Below the pieces are notes generated by a model. The model was not told where the DNA came from. It worked only from the letters and a program-made list of their open reading frames with translations, and did not search any database. Made by a program: the position numbers and the translations under genes. Positions 1-8,374 of a DNA stretch of 64,000 nucleotides are shown here, piece after piece; the first letter of the stretch is position 1, and each line of letters begins with the position of its first letter. The stretch covers positions 247,750-311,749 of the forward strand of contig JANQRG010000035.1 in the NCBI GenBank assembly GCA_028284665.1, in the 5' to 3' direction. The DNA comes from Croceivirga sp. GTDB taxonomy: Bacteria; Bacteroidota; Bacteroidia; Flavobacteriales; Flavobacteriaceae.

Positions 1-483
1 AAAGCTGGTGGTAATTATGCTGCACAGTTCTATCCCACCCAATTAGCTGCTGATAAAGGCTACCAGCAAGTAGTTTGGACCGATGATAATGCCCACGAAT
101 ACATTGAGGAAGCCGGAGCTATGAATATTTTTGTTCGGATCGGTGACACTTTAATCACTGCACCGACCAGCGATCGCATACTTGACGGGATAACCCGTAA
201 GAGCATTTTACAGCTCACAGATCATTTGGGAATACCTACTGAGGTTCGAAAAGTAAAAGTTGCCGAGGTGGTAGAGGCCGCAGAAAATGGCACCCTTAAA
301 GAAATGTTTGGTGCAGGTACCGCTGCAGTAGTTTCCCCCATTGCAGGTTTCGGATATCGCGGTAGGGATTACGAGCTTCCCGAACTGGAAAATAGTTATG
401 CGGCTATGCTAAAAACCAAAATTACGGATATCCAGTACAATCGCGCTGAAGATACATTTGGATGGCGGTATAAAGTGGTTTAA
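1..483 (+). CDS. ilvE: Branched-chain amino acid aminotransferase, C-terminal part
   Basis: The frame is open from base 1, so the N-terminal half lies outside the window; 160 residues are present. The family is the fold-type IV PLP aminotransferases, which interconvert branched-chain amino acids and 2-oxo acids with glutamate/2-oxoglutarate. Visible signatures are the EYIEEAGAMNIF segment, a GITRKSIL motif and the GTAAVVSPI loop, all typical of the larger BCAT subtype. The stop is TAA and a non-coding gap of about 107 bp follows. The assignment is firm for the family; exact substrate range is inferred. Confidence 0.9.
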   Translation, partial: KAGGNYAAQFYPTQLAADKGYQQVVWTDDNAHEYIEEAGAMNIFVRIGDTLITAPTSDRILDGITRKSILQLTDHLGIPTEVRKVKVAEVVEAAENGTLKEMFGAGTAAVVSPIAGFGYRGRDYELPELENSYAAMLKTKITDIQYNRAEDTFGWRYKVV

Positions 484-590
484 GGCTCACCTAAATACAA
501 CAATAGCTTTCTGGAGAGGTACTAAAGGTGGACGTACCTTGTGTTTATTTTTATGTTAACTCCCGGACAGCTACAACTATCAATGAGCCA

Positions 591-977
591 TTATAGTCCT
601 AAAACTGATTTTAGATCTGGCTTAAAGTAATTAGGCCCCTTAAGTACTTTACCATCTTCCCGGTAGATGGGTTTTCCATTTTCGCCCAACTTACTCATAT
701 TACTTCGCTGGATCTCTTCGAAGACTTCCTCAATTTTATATTGTAGCCCGTGTTCCAAAATGGTTCCGCATAAGATGTACAGCATATCACCCAGGGCATC
801 TGCAACTTCTTCCAAATCTCCTTCTTGAGCGGCTTCCAGGTATTCTTCATTTTCTTCTCTCATCAGTTTATACCGCAATAGGTTCTTCTCCTGACCTAAA
901 TCCGCTTCAGGTTTGTGGAGTACCCCAAGACCAAACGCATTATGAAATGTTTTCACGGCATCAAGTTGGTTTTTCAT
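591..977 (-). CDS. MazG-like nucleotide pyrophosphohydrolase
   Basis: A 128-residue all-alpha protein with the MazG/phosphoribosyl-ATP pyrophosphohydrolase signature: an EENEEYLEA helix (about residues 41-49) followed by EEVADALGDMLYI (about 56-68). These acidic residues bind magnesium in the family, which splits (d)NTPs or related substrates into monophosphate and pyrophosphate. The single-domain length points to a house-cleaning enzyme rather than HisE. I chose the ATG at 977 over an immediately preceding TTG. It is divergent from the small membrane gene at 1022. The substrate cannot be read from sequence. Confidence 0.8.
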   Translation of the reverse strand: MKNQLDAVKTFHNAFGLGVLHKPEADLGQEKNLLRYKLMREENEEYLEAAQEGDLEEVADALGDMLYILCGTILEHGLQYKIEEVFEEIQRSNMSKLGENGKPIYREDGKVLKGPNYFKPDLKSVLGL

Positions 978-1021
978 CAAATTGGTGGTTTACGTTAATT
1001 TTGTGAAAAATACTAAAAAAC

Positions 1022-1210
1022 ATGTTTTCCACAGGACAAGTCATTTTTGCCCTTTTCTTTATTGTCACATTTCTTGTTATAATGGTTATCGTGTACAAAA
1101 AGGACAAAGCACTACACACCAAAAATTACAAAGGCGTTAAATGGGTGCTGCTTTCCTTTATTGGTTTTGTAGTTTTTCTCTTCTTGATTAAGCATTTTCT
1201 TAAAAATTAA
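1022..1210 (+). CDS. Small two-helix membrane protein, unknown function
   Basis: A 62-residue protein with two predicted membrane helices (about residues 5-25 and 40-59) joined by a short lysine-rich loop (YKKDKALHTKNYKG), and a lysine near the C-terminus. It starts with ATG in the 44 bp gap upstream of the divergent MazG-like gene. I recognise no named family. The hydrophobic pattern and codon use look coding; the role is unknown. Confidence 0.6.
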   Translation: MFSTGQVIFALFFIVTFLVIMVIVYKKDKALHTKNYKGVKWVLLSFIGFVVFLFLIKHFLKN

Positions 1211-1316
1211 CAAGCAGATTGCGTACACCACAAAAATTAAGATATTGACAACATAATTCGTTTTTCCCTCGCAGGAAATAAGAAAAGGTGTACTTTTGTT
1301 TTGTTAACCTTAATCA

Positions 1317-1502
1317 ATGATGCTTACATTCCTTAGCATTTTAGCTGTTTTGTTGGTGATTAATGTGTTACTGTTGGTTTTCAGCGTAAATGGAGCCATG
1401 GGTAACGTTAAAAAGAGGTTCAGAAGGATTTCCGAGAATACCGTTATCAAACTTCCCCCTTCTGCCGGGTATTCTGAACCTAAATACAAAAAAGCAGTTT
1501 AG
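1317..1502 (+). CDS. Small single-pass membrane protein, unknown function
   Basis: A 61-residue protein with one N-terminal hydrophobic helix (about residues 2-25) and a basic, proline-containing tail rich in K and R. It precedes the fluoride channel gene by only 16 bp, so the two may be cotranscribed. No family recognised; no functional claim is made. Confidence 0.55.
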   Translation: MMLTFLSILAVLLVINVLLLVFSVNGAMGNVKKRFRRISENTVIKLPPSAGYSEPKYKKAV

Positions 1503-1518
1503 TCCTTACCTTTAGGAC

Positions 1519-1890
1519 ATGAAGCAAGCACTACTCGTCTTTTTAGGAGGTGGCTTAGGAAGCGCCCTGCGGTACCTTATTTCAAAAAGCCTAAATGGAA
1601 TTTTCCCTTATTTTTTTCTAGGGACTTTTATTGCTAACATTTTAGGTTGTCTGCTTATCGGATTTGTGCTTGGTAGTTTCAGCCAGGGAAAACTGTTGTC
1701 CGAAAATCAATTACTTCTTCTATCCGCTGGATTTTGTGGAGGTTTCACAACCTTCTCCGCTTTTGCACTTGAGAACCATTCCCTTATAAGATCAGGGGCC
1801 TTTCTACAACTTTCTCTCTATCTATTTTCAAGCATTCTAGTGGGCATTTTAGCGGTAAGCGCTGGAATTTACTTTTCTAAGCAATTTTAG
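1519..1890 (+). CDS. crcB: Fluoride ion channel CrcB/Fluc
   Basis: A 123-residue, four-helix inner-membrane protein matching the Fluc family, which exports toxic fluoride as a dual-topology dimer. Visible signatures are GGGLGSALRY near the N-terminus, the GTFIANILGCLLIGF helix with the conserved Asn and Gly, and the hallmark GFCGGFTTFSAF (about residues 73-84), whose Phe and Thr/Ser residues line the fluoride path. The length is standard. I saw no fluoride riboswitch upstream; the small membrane gene ends 16 bp before the start. Confidence 0.93.
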   Translation: MKQALLVFLGGGLGSALRYLISKSLNGIFPYFFLGTFIANILGCLLIGFVLGSFSQGKLLSENQLLLLSAGFCGGFTTFSAFALENHSLIRSGAFLQLSLYLFSSILVGILAVSAGIYFSKQF

Positions 1891-2093
1891 TTTCTTCATA
1901 TTTTTAGCTGTTTTTTTGAATAATTATCATCTCCCAAAGGAAAAGTACTGATTTATTCTCATTCTAAGACACAAAACATTACGTTTAATTTCTTCAATAT
2001 CACAATTAACCCAACTAAAAATTAACATACCCATAATGATAGGGGGGCATTTTCTTCATTAATAATAAAAATTTTTCTAAATCCCTAAAATCT

Positions 2094-2125
2094 TTGAGGG
2101 TTCATTTTTGATTCATATATATTTG
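2094..2125 (+). promoter_or_regulatory. Candidate Bacteroidota promoter for glnK-amtB
   Basis: TATATTTG at 2118-2125 fits the Bacteroidota -7 consensus TAnnTTTG exactly. A TTTG ending at 2096 lies 21 bp upstream, within the 17-23 bp spacing of the -33 element. The site is 21 bp before the P-II start codon. This is a consensus match only; no start-site data exist. Confidence 0.55.
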
Positions 2126-2145
2126 GCCGGTTAACTAACAAATCT

Positions 2146-2487
2146 ATGATGAAAAAAGTCGAGGCAATTATTCGAAAATCGAAATTTGATGAAGTGAAGA
2201 AAGCACTTCATGAAATTGAGGTCAACTTTTTCAGCTATTGGGATGTAACTGGGGTTGGCAATGAAAAGCAAGGTCATGTATATAGAGGTATTACTTACAG
2301 TACCACAGATATACAACGCCGGTACCTGGTCATTGTAGTATCGGATGACTTTTTGGAAAAAACCGTACAGACCCTTATCAAAACAGCAGCAACGGGGAAC
2401 GTAGGCGACGGAAAGGTTTTTGTAACCGAAGTCTTAGAGGCCTACAGGATACGAACCGGGGAAAGTGGCTACGCAGGGATCAATTAA
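2146..2487 (+). CDS. glnK: P-II family nitrogen regulator (GlnK/GlnB type)
   Basis: A 113-residue P-II signal protein. Trimers of this family read ATP/ADP and 2-oxoglutarate and plug the ammonium channel through the T-loop. Seen here: the N-terminal KKVEAIIRKSKFDEVK strand-helix, a T-loop of canonical length carrying Tyr51 in YRGITYS (the residue uridylylated in E. coli), the B-loop TGNVGDGKVFV (about residues 83-93) and the C-loop RIRTGE. The T-loop base reads GNEKQG rather than GRQKG. It starts 24 bp before amtB, the classic glnK-amtB pairing, so channel control is the likely job. Confidence 0.93.
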   Translation: MMKKVEAIIRKSKFDEVKKALHEIEVNFFSYWDVTGVGNEKQGHVYRGITYSTTDIQRRYLVIVVSDDFLEKTVQTLIKTAATGNVGDGKVFVTEVLEAYRIRTGESGYAGIN

Positions 2488-2510
2488 CGAACCAACTATC
2501 AACTAAAATT

Positions 2511-3767
2511 ATGGAAACAGGATTATTTACGGCGAATAACGTTTGGATGATGGTGTGCACCGGATTGGTATTCTTTATGCACCTTGGTTTTTCTTTTTTG
2601 GAAATAGGACTTACACGACAAAAGAATACGGTAAACATACTTTTTAAGAACGTTTTTATCATTACCGCTGGCCTATTAATGTATTATATCGGCGGTTTTA
2701 ACCTGATGTACCCTGGATTTGAAGATGGAGACCTGGGTTTCTTAAAATTTGCGGGATTTGGTATTGCGGCCCCCGAAAATGGAATGACCCCGGAATACGC
2801 AAACGGAGGGTACACCTGGTGGACAGATTTTTTATTTCAGGGGATGTTTGCAGCAACAGCGGCAACCATTGTTTCCGGAGCTGTGGCAGAACGTGTTAAA
2901 CTCGGAGGATTTATGGTATTTACAGTACTTTATGTAGGCTTTATATATCCTATTGTAGGTTCTTGGCAATGGGGTGGTGGATTTCTTTCATCGCTTTCCT
3001 ATGGCAGTGCTGAGGGTTTCTATGATTTTGCCGGTTCTACCCTGGTCCATTCGGTAGGTGGATGGGGCGCGTTGATTGCCGTTTACTTATTGGGAGCACG
3101 AATAGGAAAATTCGGGGAAGATGGAAAACCCCGTGCTATTCCAGGTCATAATCTTCCCCTGGCGGCGGCCGGGGTATTGATACTATGGCTGGGATGGTTT
3201 GGGTTTAATGGCGGATCTGTACTTTCCGCTAATCCGGAATCCACCTCATTGGTGTTGGTTACTACTTGTTTAGCGGCGGCGGCAGGCGGTATATCTGCCT
3301 TTATCACCTCTTCCCTGCGTTACAAACAATATGATTTAACCATGTTTTTAAATGGTATCCTGGGTGGTTTGGTCGGAATCACTGCAGGAGCAGATCAGAT
3401 GTCGCCTAACGAAGCAGTGATTATTGGACTTATTGCCGGAGTGATCATTGTATTTGGGGTGGCTTTGATTGATCGGCTGAAATTGGATGACCCCGTAGGA
3501 GCAATAGCTGTTCATTTGATCTGTGGCATATGGGGCACATTGGCCGTTGGTATTTTTGGTGCCATGGCCAGCTTTGATCAATTTTTGGTACAGTTGGCCG
3601 GTGTAGGGGCTATCGCAACTTTTTGTTCGGCTACTGCGTTTCTTATTCTTTTTACTGTTAAGAAACTTGCCGGGATCCGTGTTTCGGAACAAGAAGAACT
3701 GGAGGGACTGGACATCCACGAACATGGTATGGACGCCTATGCGGACTTTAGGATGAACCAACATTAA
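2511..3767 (+). CDS. amtB: Ammonium transporter AmtB
   Basis: A 418-residue polytopic membrane protein of the Amt/Mep/Rh family, which conducts ammonium into the cell. It carries the DFAGSTLVHSVGGW segment (the family DFAGG..VH motif with the first pore His), a WLGWFGFNGGS segment and the second His-containing helix DDPVGAIAVHLICGIWG. There is no cleaved signal peptide; the N-terminus starts directly before the first helix. It is cotranscribed with the P-II gene 24 bp upstream and followed by a hairpin. Confidence 0.95.
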   Translation: METGLFTANNVWMMVCTGLVFFMHLGFSFLEIGLTRQKNTVNILFKNVFIITAGLLMYYIGGFNLMYPGFEDGDLGFLKFAGFGIAAPENGMTPEYANGGYTWWTDFLFQGMFAATAATIVSGAVAERVKLGGFMVFTVLYVGFIYPIVGSWQWGGGFLSSLSYGSAEGFYDFAGSTLVHSVGGWGALIAVYLLGARIGKFGEDGKPRAIPGHNLPLAAAGVLILWLGWFGFNGGSVLSANPESTSLVLVTTCLAAAAGGISAFITSSLRYKQYDLTMFLNGILGGLVGITAGADQMSPNEAVIIGLIAGVIIVFGVALIDRLKLDDPVGAIAVHLICGIWGTLAVGIFGAMASFDQFLVQLAGVGAIATFCSATAFLILFTVKKLAGIRVSEQEELEGLDIHEHGMDAYADFRMNQH

Positions 3768-3777
3768 AAATAAAGGT

Positions 3778-3805
3778 AACGGAGCGTTTGGCGGAACGCT
3801 CCGTT
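3778..3805 (+). terminator. Hairpin after amtB
   Basis: An 11 bp perfect inverted repeat AACGGAGCGTT / AACGCTCCGTT with a 6 nt loop begins 11 bp after the amtB stop. No clear T-run follows immediately, so it may be a transcript-stabilising hairpin rather than a complete intrinsic terminator. A second small hairpin (GCCCGT/ACGGGC) lies at 3845-3860. Confidence 0.6.
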
Positions 3806-4099
3806 GGCAACCTTTTCAAGAAAATCACATAAGACGTTAAATCCGCCCGTTTACACGGGCCAATAAACATGTTATTATGAAAAAGGGTTACGTATTCCAC
3901 AAAATACTAAAAAAAGCTTTCTAAAAAAACCTTCTGGTGCCTTATGGAGGACATCGAAGAAACTCCCTTTACAACGCTTTATAACGACCCGATCCTCGGC
4001 ATAGGCTCAAAACGGGTCGTACTGGAAGAGTATCCCTTTAAGAAGATTTCCATTCACGAAAAACAGAATCTAGTATTAATCTTTTTAAACCTTGAAATT

Positions 4100-4849
4100 A
4101 TGATGAAAAAACGAACAACTTTAATTGCATTATGTAGTGTTTTAGCTTTTACAGGAAAGAGCTGGGCACAGGATACTCCAAGTATTGATGATAAGGTAGA
4201 TGTTGGGTTAAGTCTGAATCTTGATGCGTTTTTTGGCTTTAATCCCATGATGGCTATTTCATACTCCCTCAGCGATACTGATGCCCTTACATTCTATGGA
4301 ATTCAATGGGGAGCAGGTACCGGATCGGCCTGGGGCCAATGGACAGAATTTGGAATTGGATACAACAAAACCGTTGGTAGTTTTGATATCAACCCACAAT
4401 TAGGGTTTACGATGGGAAGCCTTTTGTCCAGTGGAGCAGCACAGCCCGGTATCATTGGCGACGGTATTGTGCCTAACCTTACTGTTAATTTAGGAACAGA
4501 AACGTTGGAAGGGCAATTCTATTTTGGCTACTACGCTGCCCTGCAGGATGAGACGGAAACCGGGGAAGCCACCAATAATTACGTGCACTATTGGGCGAAT
4601 CTGGGTGTGAAAGTTTCTCCATTTTTCTCGGTAGGAGGACATTTTGAAGAACTCTTCCTATCAGGTGGAGAAGTAAATGGTGGCGGTGACCTGGATCGGG
4701 TAGACGGCTATGTCTGGCTTGGACCCTATGTTCAATTTCAAAAAGGCAATGCCGGGCTGAGATTTTCTTTCGGTGGCAACCTAGCAGACGAAGATGAGCG
4801 TTTCGCTCCCAATGATTTTTATAAACTGTCGTTCTTCATGTCCTTATAA
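4100..4849 (+). CDS. Exported beta-rich protein, probable outer-membrane barrel, linked to AmtB
   Basis: A 249-residue protein with a signal peptide (MMKKRTTLIALCSVLAFTG...AQD) followed by alternating aromatic/glycine strands typical of a small outer-membrane barrel, ending in Phe-Phe-Met-Ser-Leu. The frame is open upstream to 3944, but the signal peptide at 4100 decides the start. It follows glnK-amtB after the hairpins; similar proteins (I believe the DUF6733 family) are often found beside amt genes in this phylum. A role in passage of nitrogen compounds is only a guess from context. Confidence 0.7.
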   Translation: MMKKRTTLIALCSVLAFTGKSWAQDTPSIDDKVDVGLSLNLDAFFGFNPMMAISYSLSDTDALTFYGIQWGAGTGSAWGQWTEFGIGYNKTVGSFDINPQLGFTMGSLLSSGAAQPGIIGDGIVPNLTVNLGTETLEGQFYFGYYAALQDETETGEATNNYVHYWANLGVKVSPFFSVGGHFEELFLSGGEVNGGGDLDRVDGYVWLGPYVQFQKGNAGLRFSFGGNLADEDERFAPNDFYKLSFFMSL

Positions 4850-4895
4850 GCACGCAACAATTTCCTGGAGGTTATCCGACCAGACTGTGAGAAGT

Positions 4896-5543
4896 TTACT
4901 CTAAGGAAAACTGTTTTTCTCCTGCCTTTACCCTGGTATCCATAAAATTTTGCCTCGGCACCAGGGGGCAGGAGAATTTTTTGTTGTACACGCAATAGGG
5001 ATTATACGATCGGTTAAAATCAATAACCAGGGTATCCCCATCCGGTACACGCAAATCCAGATACCGGCCTCCCCCATAGGTTTCTTCTCCATTGGTCATA
5101 TCAAGGAAGGGTAAAAATAAATAATCCTTAAACCCAGGTTTAGTCATTAGATCAAGGCCCCTGTACACCTCAAGTTCATGATCTACCCCATTCAATTGAA
5201 ATGTAGCAACACCGAATACCACCTCATAACTCTCCCTATCTGTAGTAGTAGGCATCTTGAAGGGCTTGGCATCCGGAGTACGTTTTAGATAGGCTTTAAC
5301 AATATACGCTTCATCCGGTGGAAAAAAATCCAATCCTTCAAAATTCTTCCGATACCTATCGGGCAATGGTGAGGTTTCCGGATTCTTAAATTCCGTATTT
5401 TTTTCTTCCTGATAGTGTAGTACCGCCTGAAGTTGTTTCGAGTTATGAATAGTACTACTTTCTGTCTGATCGTGATACCTTTTCGCTTGCCTACAGGCCA
5501 ATCCGAACACGCACAACAGCGCTAGCATTAAAAACCGTCTCAT
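4896..5543 (-). CDS. DUF1684 lipoprotein
   Basis: A 215-residue protein with a lipoprotein signal ending FGLAC (Cys17). The mature part shows the DUF1684 hallmarks: YRKNFEGLDFFPPDEAYIVKA (about residues 62-82), GGGRYLDLRVPDGDTLVIDFNRSYNPYC split over two strands, and the terminal FSCPLVPRQNF...VKAGEK block. The biochemical function of the family is unknown. It is transcribed convergently with the exported protein at 4100. Confidence 0.85.
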   Translation of the reverse strand: MRRFLMLALLCVFGLACRQAKRYHDQTESSTIHNSKQLQAVLHYQEEKNTEFKNPETSPLPDRYRKNFEGLDFFPPDEAYIVKAYLKRTPDAKPFKMPTTTDRESYEVVFGVATFQLNGVDHELEVYRGLDLMTKPGFKDYLFLPFLDMTNGEETYGGGRYLDLRVPDGDTLVIDFNRSYNPYCVYNKKFSCPLVPRQNFMDTRVKAGEKQFSLE

Positions 5544-5615
5544 ACTTCAAAAATACGTTAGTAAGGGGTTCAATTCAATCTGGAATTGTACCTTTTACAC
5601 CAAAACAGTACGCTG

Positions 5616-6347
5616 ATGAAGTATTTTATGGCTTTGGGGGTGTTACTTTTCGCTTTGGTAGCATGTCAACAACATCCCCAGAGGGAAGCTGCTTTACCGG
5701 AAAGAAATCCCCCTCTTTTGGAAGCAGGAAGGTATAATGTGGCTTTTCTGATCATGGATGGCGTATATAATACAGAGTTTACGGCACCCTTCGATATTTT
5801 CCAGCATACACAATATCGGGAAAACATAAAGGCCATGAATACCTTTACCGTTGCCAACACTTTAGCGCCTATCACTTCATTTGAGGGCCTGCGGATCCTT
5901 CCGGATTTTGATTACACCCGGGAGGAGCTTCCCAAAATTGACATCCTGGTAATTCCCAGTGCTGAGCATCATTTGGATACCGATTTACAGGATACTACGA
6001 TGTTAAATTTTGTAAAAAAAGTAGCTCAGGAAGCCCTGTTTATGACCTCCCATTGTGATGGGGCCTTTGTATTGGCAAAAGCGGGGCTATTGGAAGCGGT
6101 GGCTTCTACAACCTTTCCAAGCGATATCGCTACATATAAAGCAATGTTCCCGAATTTAGAAGTAAAAGACAGTGTACTTTTTGTCCATGATGGCAAATAC
6201 ATCACTTCGGCCGGTGGTGCCAAAAGTTTTGAAGCTGCTTTATATCTATGCGAACTACTTTATGGTAAAGAAATTGCCGAATCTCTGGCAAAGGGACTCG
6301 TTATTGATTGGGATTTGGAGACTATCCCGAAATTCATTCGTCCTTGA
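5616..6347 (+). CDS. Exported DJ-1/PfpI (class I glutaminase-like) lipoprotein
   Basis: A 243-residue protein with a lipoprotein signal ending FALVAC, followed by a DJ-1/PfpI domain. The nucleophile elbow SHCDGAFVLAKAGLL carries the candidate catalytic Cys, and the N-terminal strand VAFLIMDGVYNTEFTAPFDIF is typical of the ThiJ/AraC-ligand-binding branch. I used the ATG at 5616 directly before the signal peptide. The 3' end overlaps the converging gene by 14 bp. Substrate unknown; the family includes hydratases, amidases and chaperones. Confidence 0.82.
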   Translation: MKYFMALGVLLFALVACQQHPQREAALPERNPPLLEAGRYNVAFLIMDGVYNTEFTAPFDIFQHTQYRENIKAMNTFTVANTLAPITSFEGLRILPDFDYTREELPKIDILVIPSAEHHLDTDLQDTTMLNFVKKVAQEALFMTSHCDGAFVLAKAGLLEAVASTTFPSDIATYKAMFPNLEVKDSVLFVHDGKYITSAGGAKSFEAALYLCELLYGKEIAESLAKGLVIDWDLETIPKFIRP

Positions 6348-7755
6348 TCTTATACCGGGATTCATCAAGATATTTCTCCACCAACGCATTGAATTCAGGG
6401 CTAATTCGAAATAAAGCCGTATGCTCTATCCCGTACAAGCGTTCCTTGTCTTTAAAGCCCTTCTTCAGTGCTTCTTCCAGATAGAAAAGTGCGGTTCCAA
6501 AGTCTTCGTTTTTCACAGCAATGGAAACCACTTTTAAATAATTATCAAAATCCAGAGGAGCAGTTAAGGTTTTTAGCATGTACAAAAGCACCAAGGCTTC
6601 TTCATCCACTACCTTTTGACTTATTACCACCTGAATGTTATCTTCCACCAGGGCATTGACATAGCCCTTCAATCGCTTTCCCAACTGTTGCTGGGTACCT
6701 CTGGGGTCATTCAGATATTTATCGATTCTTCCCATCTGGTAGTTCCACCAACCCAGATTATTAAAATTATAGGTAAGTACATCTTCCTCCAAAAAATAGG
6801 TAAAATCTTCTCTAAGCAACGCCTCATTAAAAAAAGCGGTTCCTTGTTCCCGGTTTAATGCCCGAAACTCCGAACTTCGTTTGACCTCTCGTTTCGCCTG
6901 GCGCAGTGAATCAGTATTCTTCAATGTTCTGAAAGCGAACAAGGTTTCTGCCATTGCCCGATTGGCCAGAAGGTACTTTTTCTGTGCTAACAGTTCTTGT
7001 ATGTCTTGAATATCCCTTTGATACAATCTATTAATCATAGTACTATCCTTGGTTCGGTTTTCCCTGGCCATAGCTATCAGCTCAAAATAAGAGAGCGCTT
7101 TAAACAATGACGCTTCCTTAATTTGTTCGGGGTTATCATAGACAAAAAGATTATTCTGAAACTTAAAACTATTTAGCAGCTTTTCATTTTGCAACAAAGA
7201 CAGATAATTATAATTGTCCCGATCCACAATACCAATGAAATGAAAGGGGTTTTTACTGCTAAGCAATTCCACATTTACCAGGGACGCATTCACTGAAAGG
7301 GTTCCTTCAATATCTTTGATAAAGGTAGGAACCAGGTTGGCATAACGACCACCCTCTTCAATCCCGGCAGTATATATCCTGCTCCTATGGACGGGGAAAA
7401 GATTCAAGACCCGGTCCAACATCCGCTTTGTCCGTAAAATGTTTTCGGTCAAGGTCACCGAATCATGAACGGCATTTGGAGAAACAACCATGTATCCCAG
7501 AGAATCAGAAACAGTAACAAACTTTGATATACCGGTTATCCCTTCCCCCTGCATATTGAAGACTACCAGCAAAGGCCATTTTTTTGACATCTCAAATTTT
7601 TTAGGCAGGTAAACGGCAAAGGTCTCGCTTAGGGTGTCATTTACTTTTAAGGAATCCATCGCCGTCCCTTTTCTTATTCTCAATTCTTGTGAAAAACAAG
7701 AAACCTGACCAAAGGCAACAGCTAAGGAGATAAGCAGTACGTATTTCTTTATCAT
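6334..7755 (-). CDS. Exported alpha/beta-hydrolase-like protein
   Basis: A 473-residue protein starting with a signal peptide (MIKKYVLLISLAVAFG..). The N-terminal half resembles exported esterase-like alpha/beta folds (FAVYLPKKFEMSKKWPLLVVFNMQG, then SRIYTAGIEEGGRYANLV, where a nucleophile elbow G-x-S-x-G reads AGIEEGG). The catalytic Ser therefore seems to be missing, suggesting a non-enzymatic or altered protein. The C-terminal half is alpha-helical, possibly TPR-like. It lies 38 bp downstream of the Lrp-type gene on the same strand. Confidence 0.6.
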   Translation of the reverse strand: MIKKYVLLISLAVAFGQVSCFSQELRIRKGTAMDSLKVNDTLSETFAVYLPKKFEMSKKWPLLVVFNMQGEGITGISKFVTVSDSLGYMVVSPNAVHDSVTLTENILRTKRMLDRVLNLFPVHRSRIYTAGIEEGGRYANLVPTFIKDIEGTLSVNASLVNVELLSSKNPFHFIGIVDRDNYNYLSLLQNEKLLNSFKFQNNLFVYDNPEQIKEASLFKALSYFELIAMARENRTKDSTMINRLYQRDIQDIQELLAQKKYLLANRAMAETLFAFRTLKNTDSLRQAKREVKRSSEFRALNREQGTAFFNEALLREDFTYFLEEDVLTYNFNNLGWWNYQMGRIDKYLNDPRGTQQQLGKRLKGYVNALVEDNIQVVISQKVVDEEALVLLYMLKTLTAPLDFDNYLKVVSIAVKNEDFGTALFYLEEALKKGFKDKERLYGIEHTALFRISPEFNALVEKYLDESRYKIKDE

Positions 7756-7793
7756 ATGGCTAGTACAGCAAATATCTCGCCAAAATTTGATTC

Positions 7794-8255
7794 TTAAACT
7801 GTCTTTTCCTTCCATTTAAGTAGTGGTGCATCAGAGACAACATCAGATAAAATGATATGTGTCCGGGTTTCTCCATAGGTTATTAAAGTATCAATAAACT
7901 GCTCCAAATGCCCTTGATCCTTAAGGACCACTTCCATAATAATGTTCTCGTTACCGGTAATCCGGTAACAATTGATTATCTCTTCAAAAGAAGTTACTTT
8001 TTTCAAAAAGGGGCGTAACTTCCCGACAAATGCCCGGAGTGTAATGATCGCCCTTAACTGGTGCCCCAACTTGGTATACGATATTTTTGCCTGATAATTT
8101 TCAATTATCCCAATATCTTCCATTTTTTTTATTCGCTCCGCAACGGCAGGAGAAGTTAACCCCACTTTTCTACCTATTTCCGCAAAGCTGGCGCGAGCAT
8201 TTTTTTGGAGACAAAGAAGAATCTCAGTGCTTAAATGATCAATTTTAAAATTCAA
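7794..8255 (-). CDS. Lrp/AsnC family transcriptional regulator
   Basis: A 153-residue regulator: an AsnC-type winged helix-turn-helix (DHLSTEILLCLQKNARASFAEIGRK... with VGLTSPAVAERIKKMEDIGII) followed by an RAM ligand-binding domain (RAIITLRAFVG ... CYRITGNENIIMEVVLKD). Lrp-type proteins bind DNA as octamers and respond to amino acids. The start is TTG at 8255; the next in-frame ATG falls inside the HTH. Two palindromes sit just upstream, between this gene and the divergent gene at 8375, consistent with autoregulation. Confidence 0.9.
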   Translation of the reverse strand: MNFKIDHLSTEILLCLQKNARASFAEIGRKVGLTSPAVAERIKKMEDIGIIENYQAKISYTKLGHQLRAIITLRAFVGKLRPFLKKVTSFEEIINCYRITGNENIIMEVVLKDQGHLEQFIDTLITYGETRTHIILSDVVSDAPLLKWKEKTV

Positions 8256-8273
8256 AACCTACTTTTAAAAATA

Positions 8274-8323
8274 TTTTACTTTTCAAAGTAAAATTTGGTT
8301 TATAGTTTACTTTCTAAAGGTAA
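8274..8323. promoter_or_regulatory. Two palindromic candidate operators for the Lrp-type regulator
   Basis: TTTTACTTT-TC-AAAGTAAAA (8274-8293) is a perfect 9 bp inverted repeat, and TTTACTTT-CT-AAAGGTAA (8306-8323) is the same motif with one mismatch. Centres are 31 bp apart, about three helical turns. Both lie in the 119 bp gap between the regulator and the divergent gene. The link to the regulator is inferred from position and symmetry. Confidence 0.6.
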
Positions 8324-8374
8324 TCATTTTAATTACTTTATTAATTTTAATCTATTGAATTGCTAGGAAAAAAG

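Noticed and set aside
1211..1518. A fluoride riboswitch before crcB
   Set aside because: The space is taken by a small gene ending 16 bp upstream and I see no conserved riboswitch core.
3348..3764. A 138-codon open frame antisense to amtB
   Set aside because: The opposite strand is clearly amtB; the antisense product has no recognisable features.
3944..4099. An in-frame 52-residue extension of the exported protein after amtB
   Set aside because: It would bury the signal peptide; the ATG at 4100 places the signal at the N-terminus.
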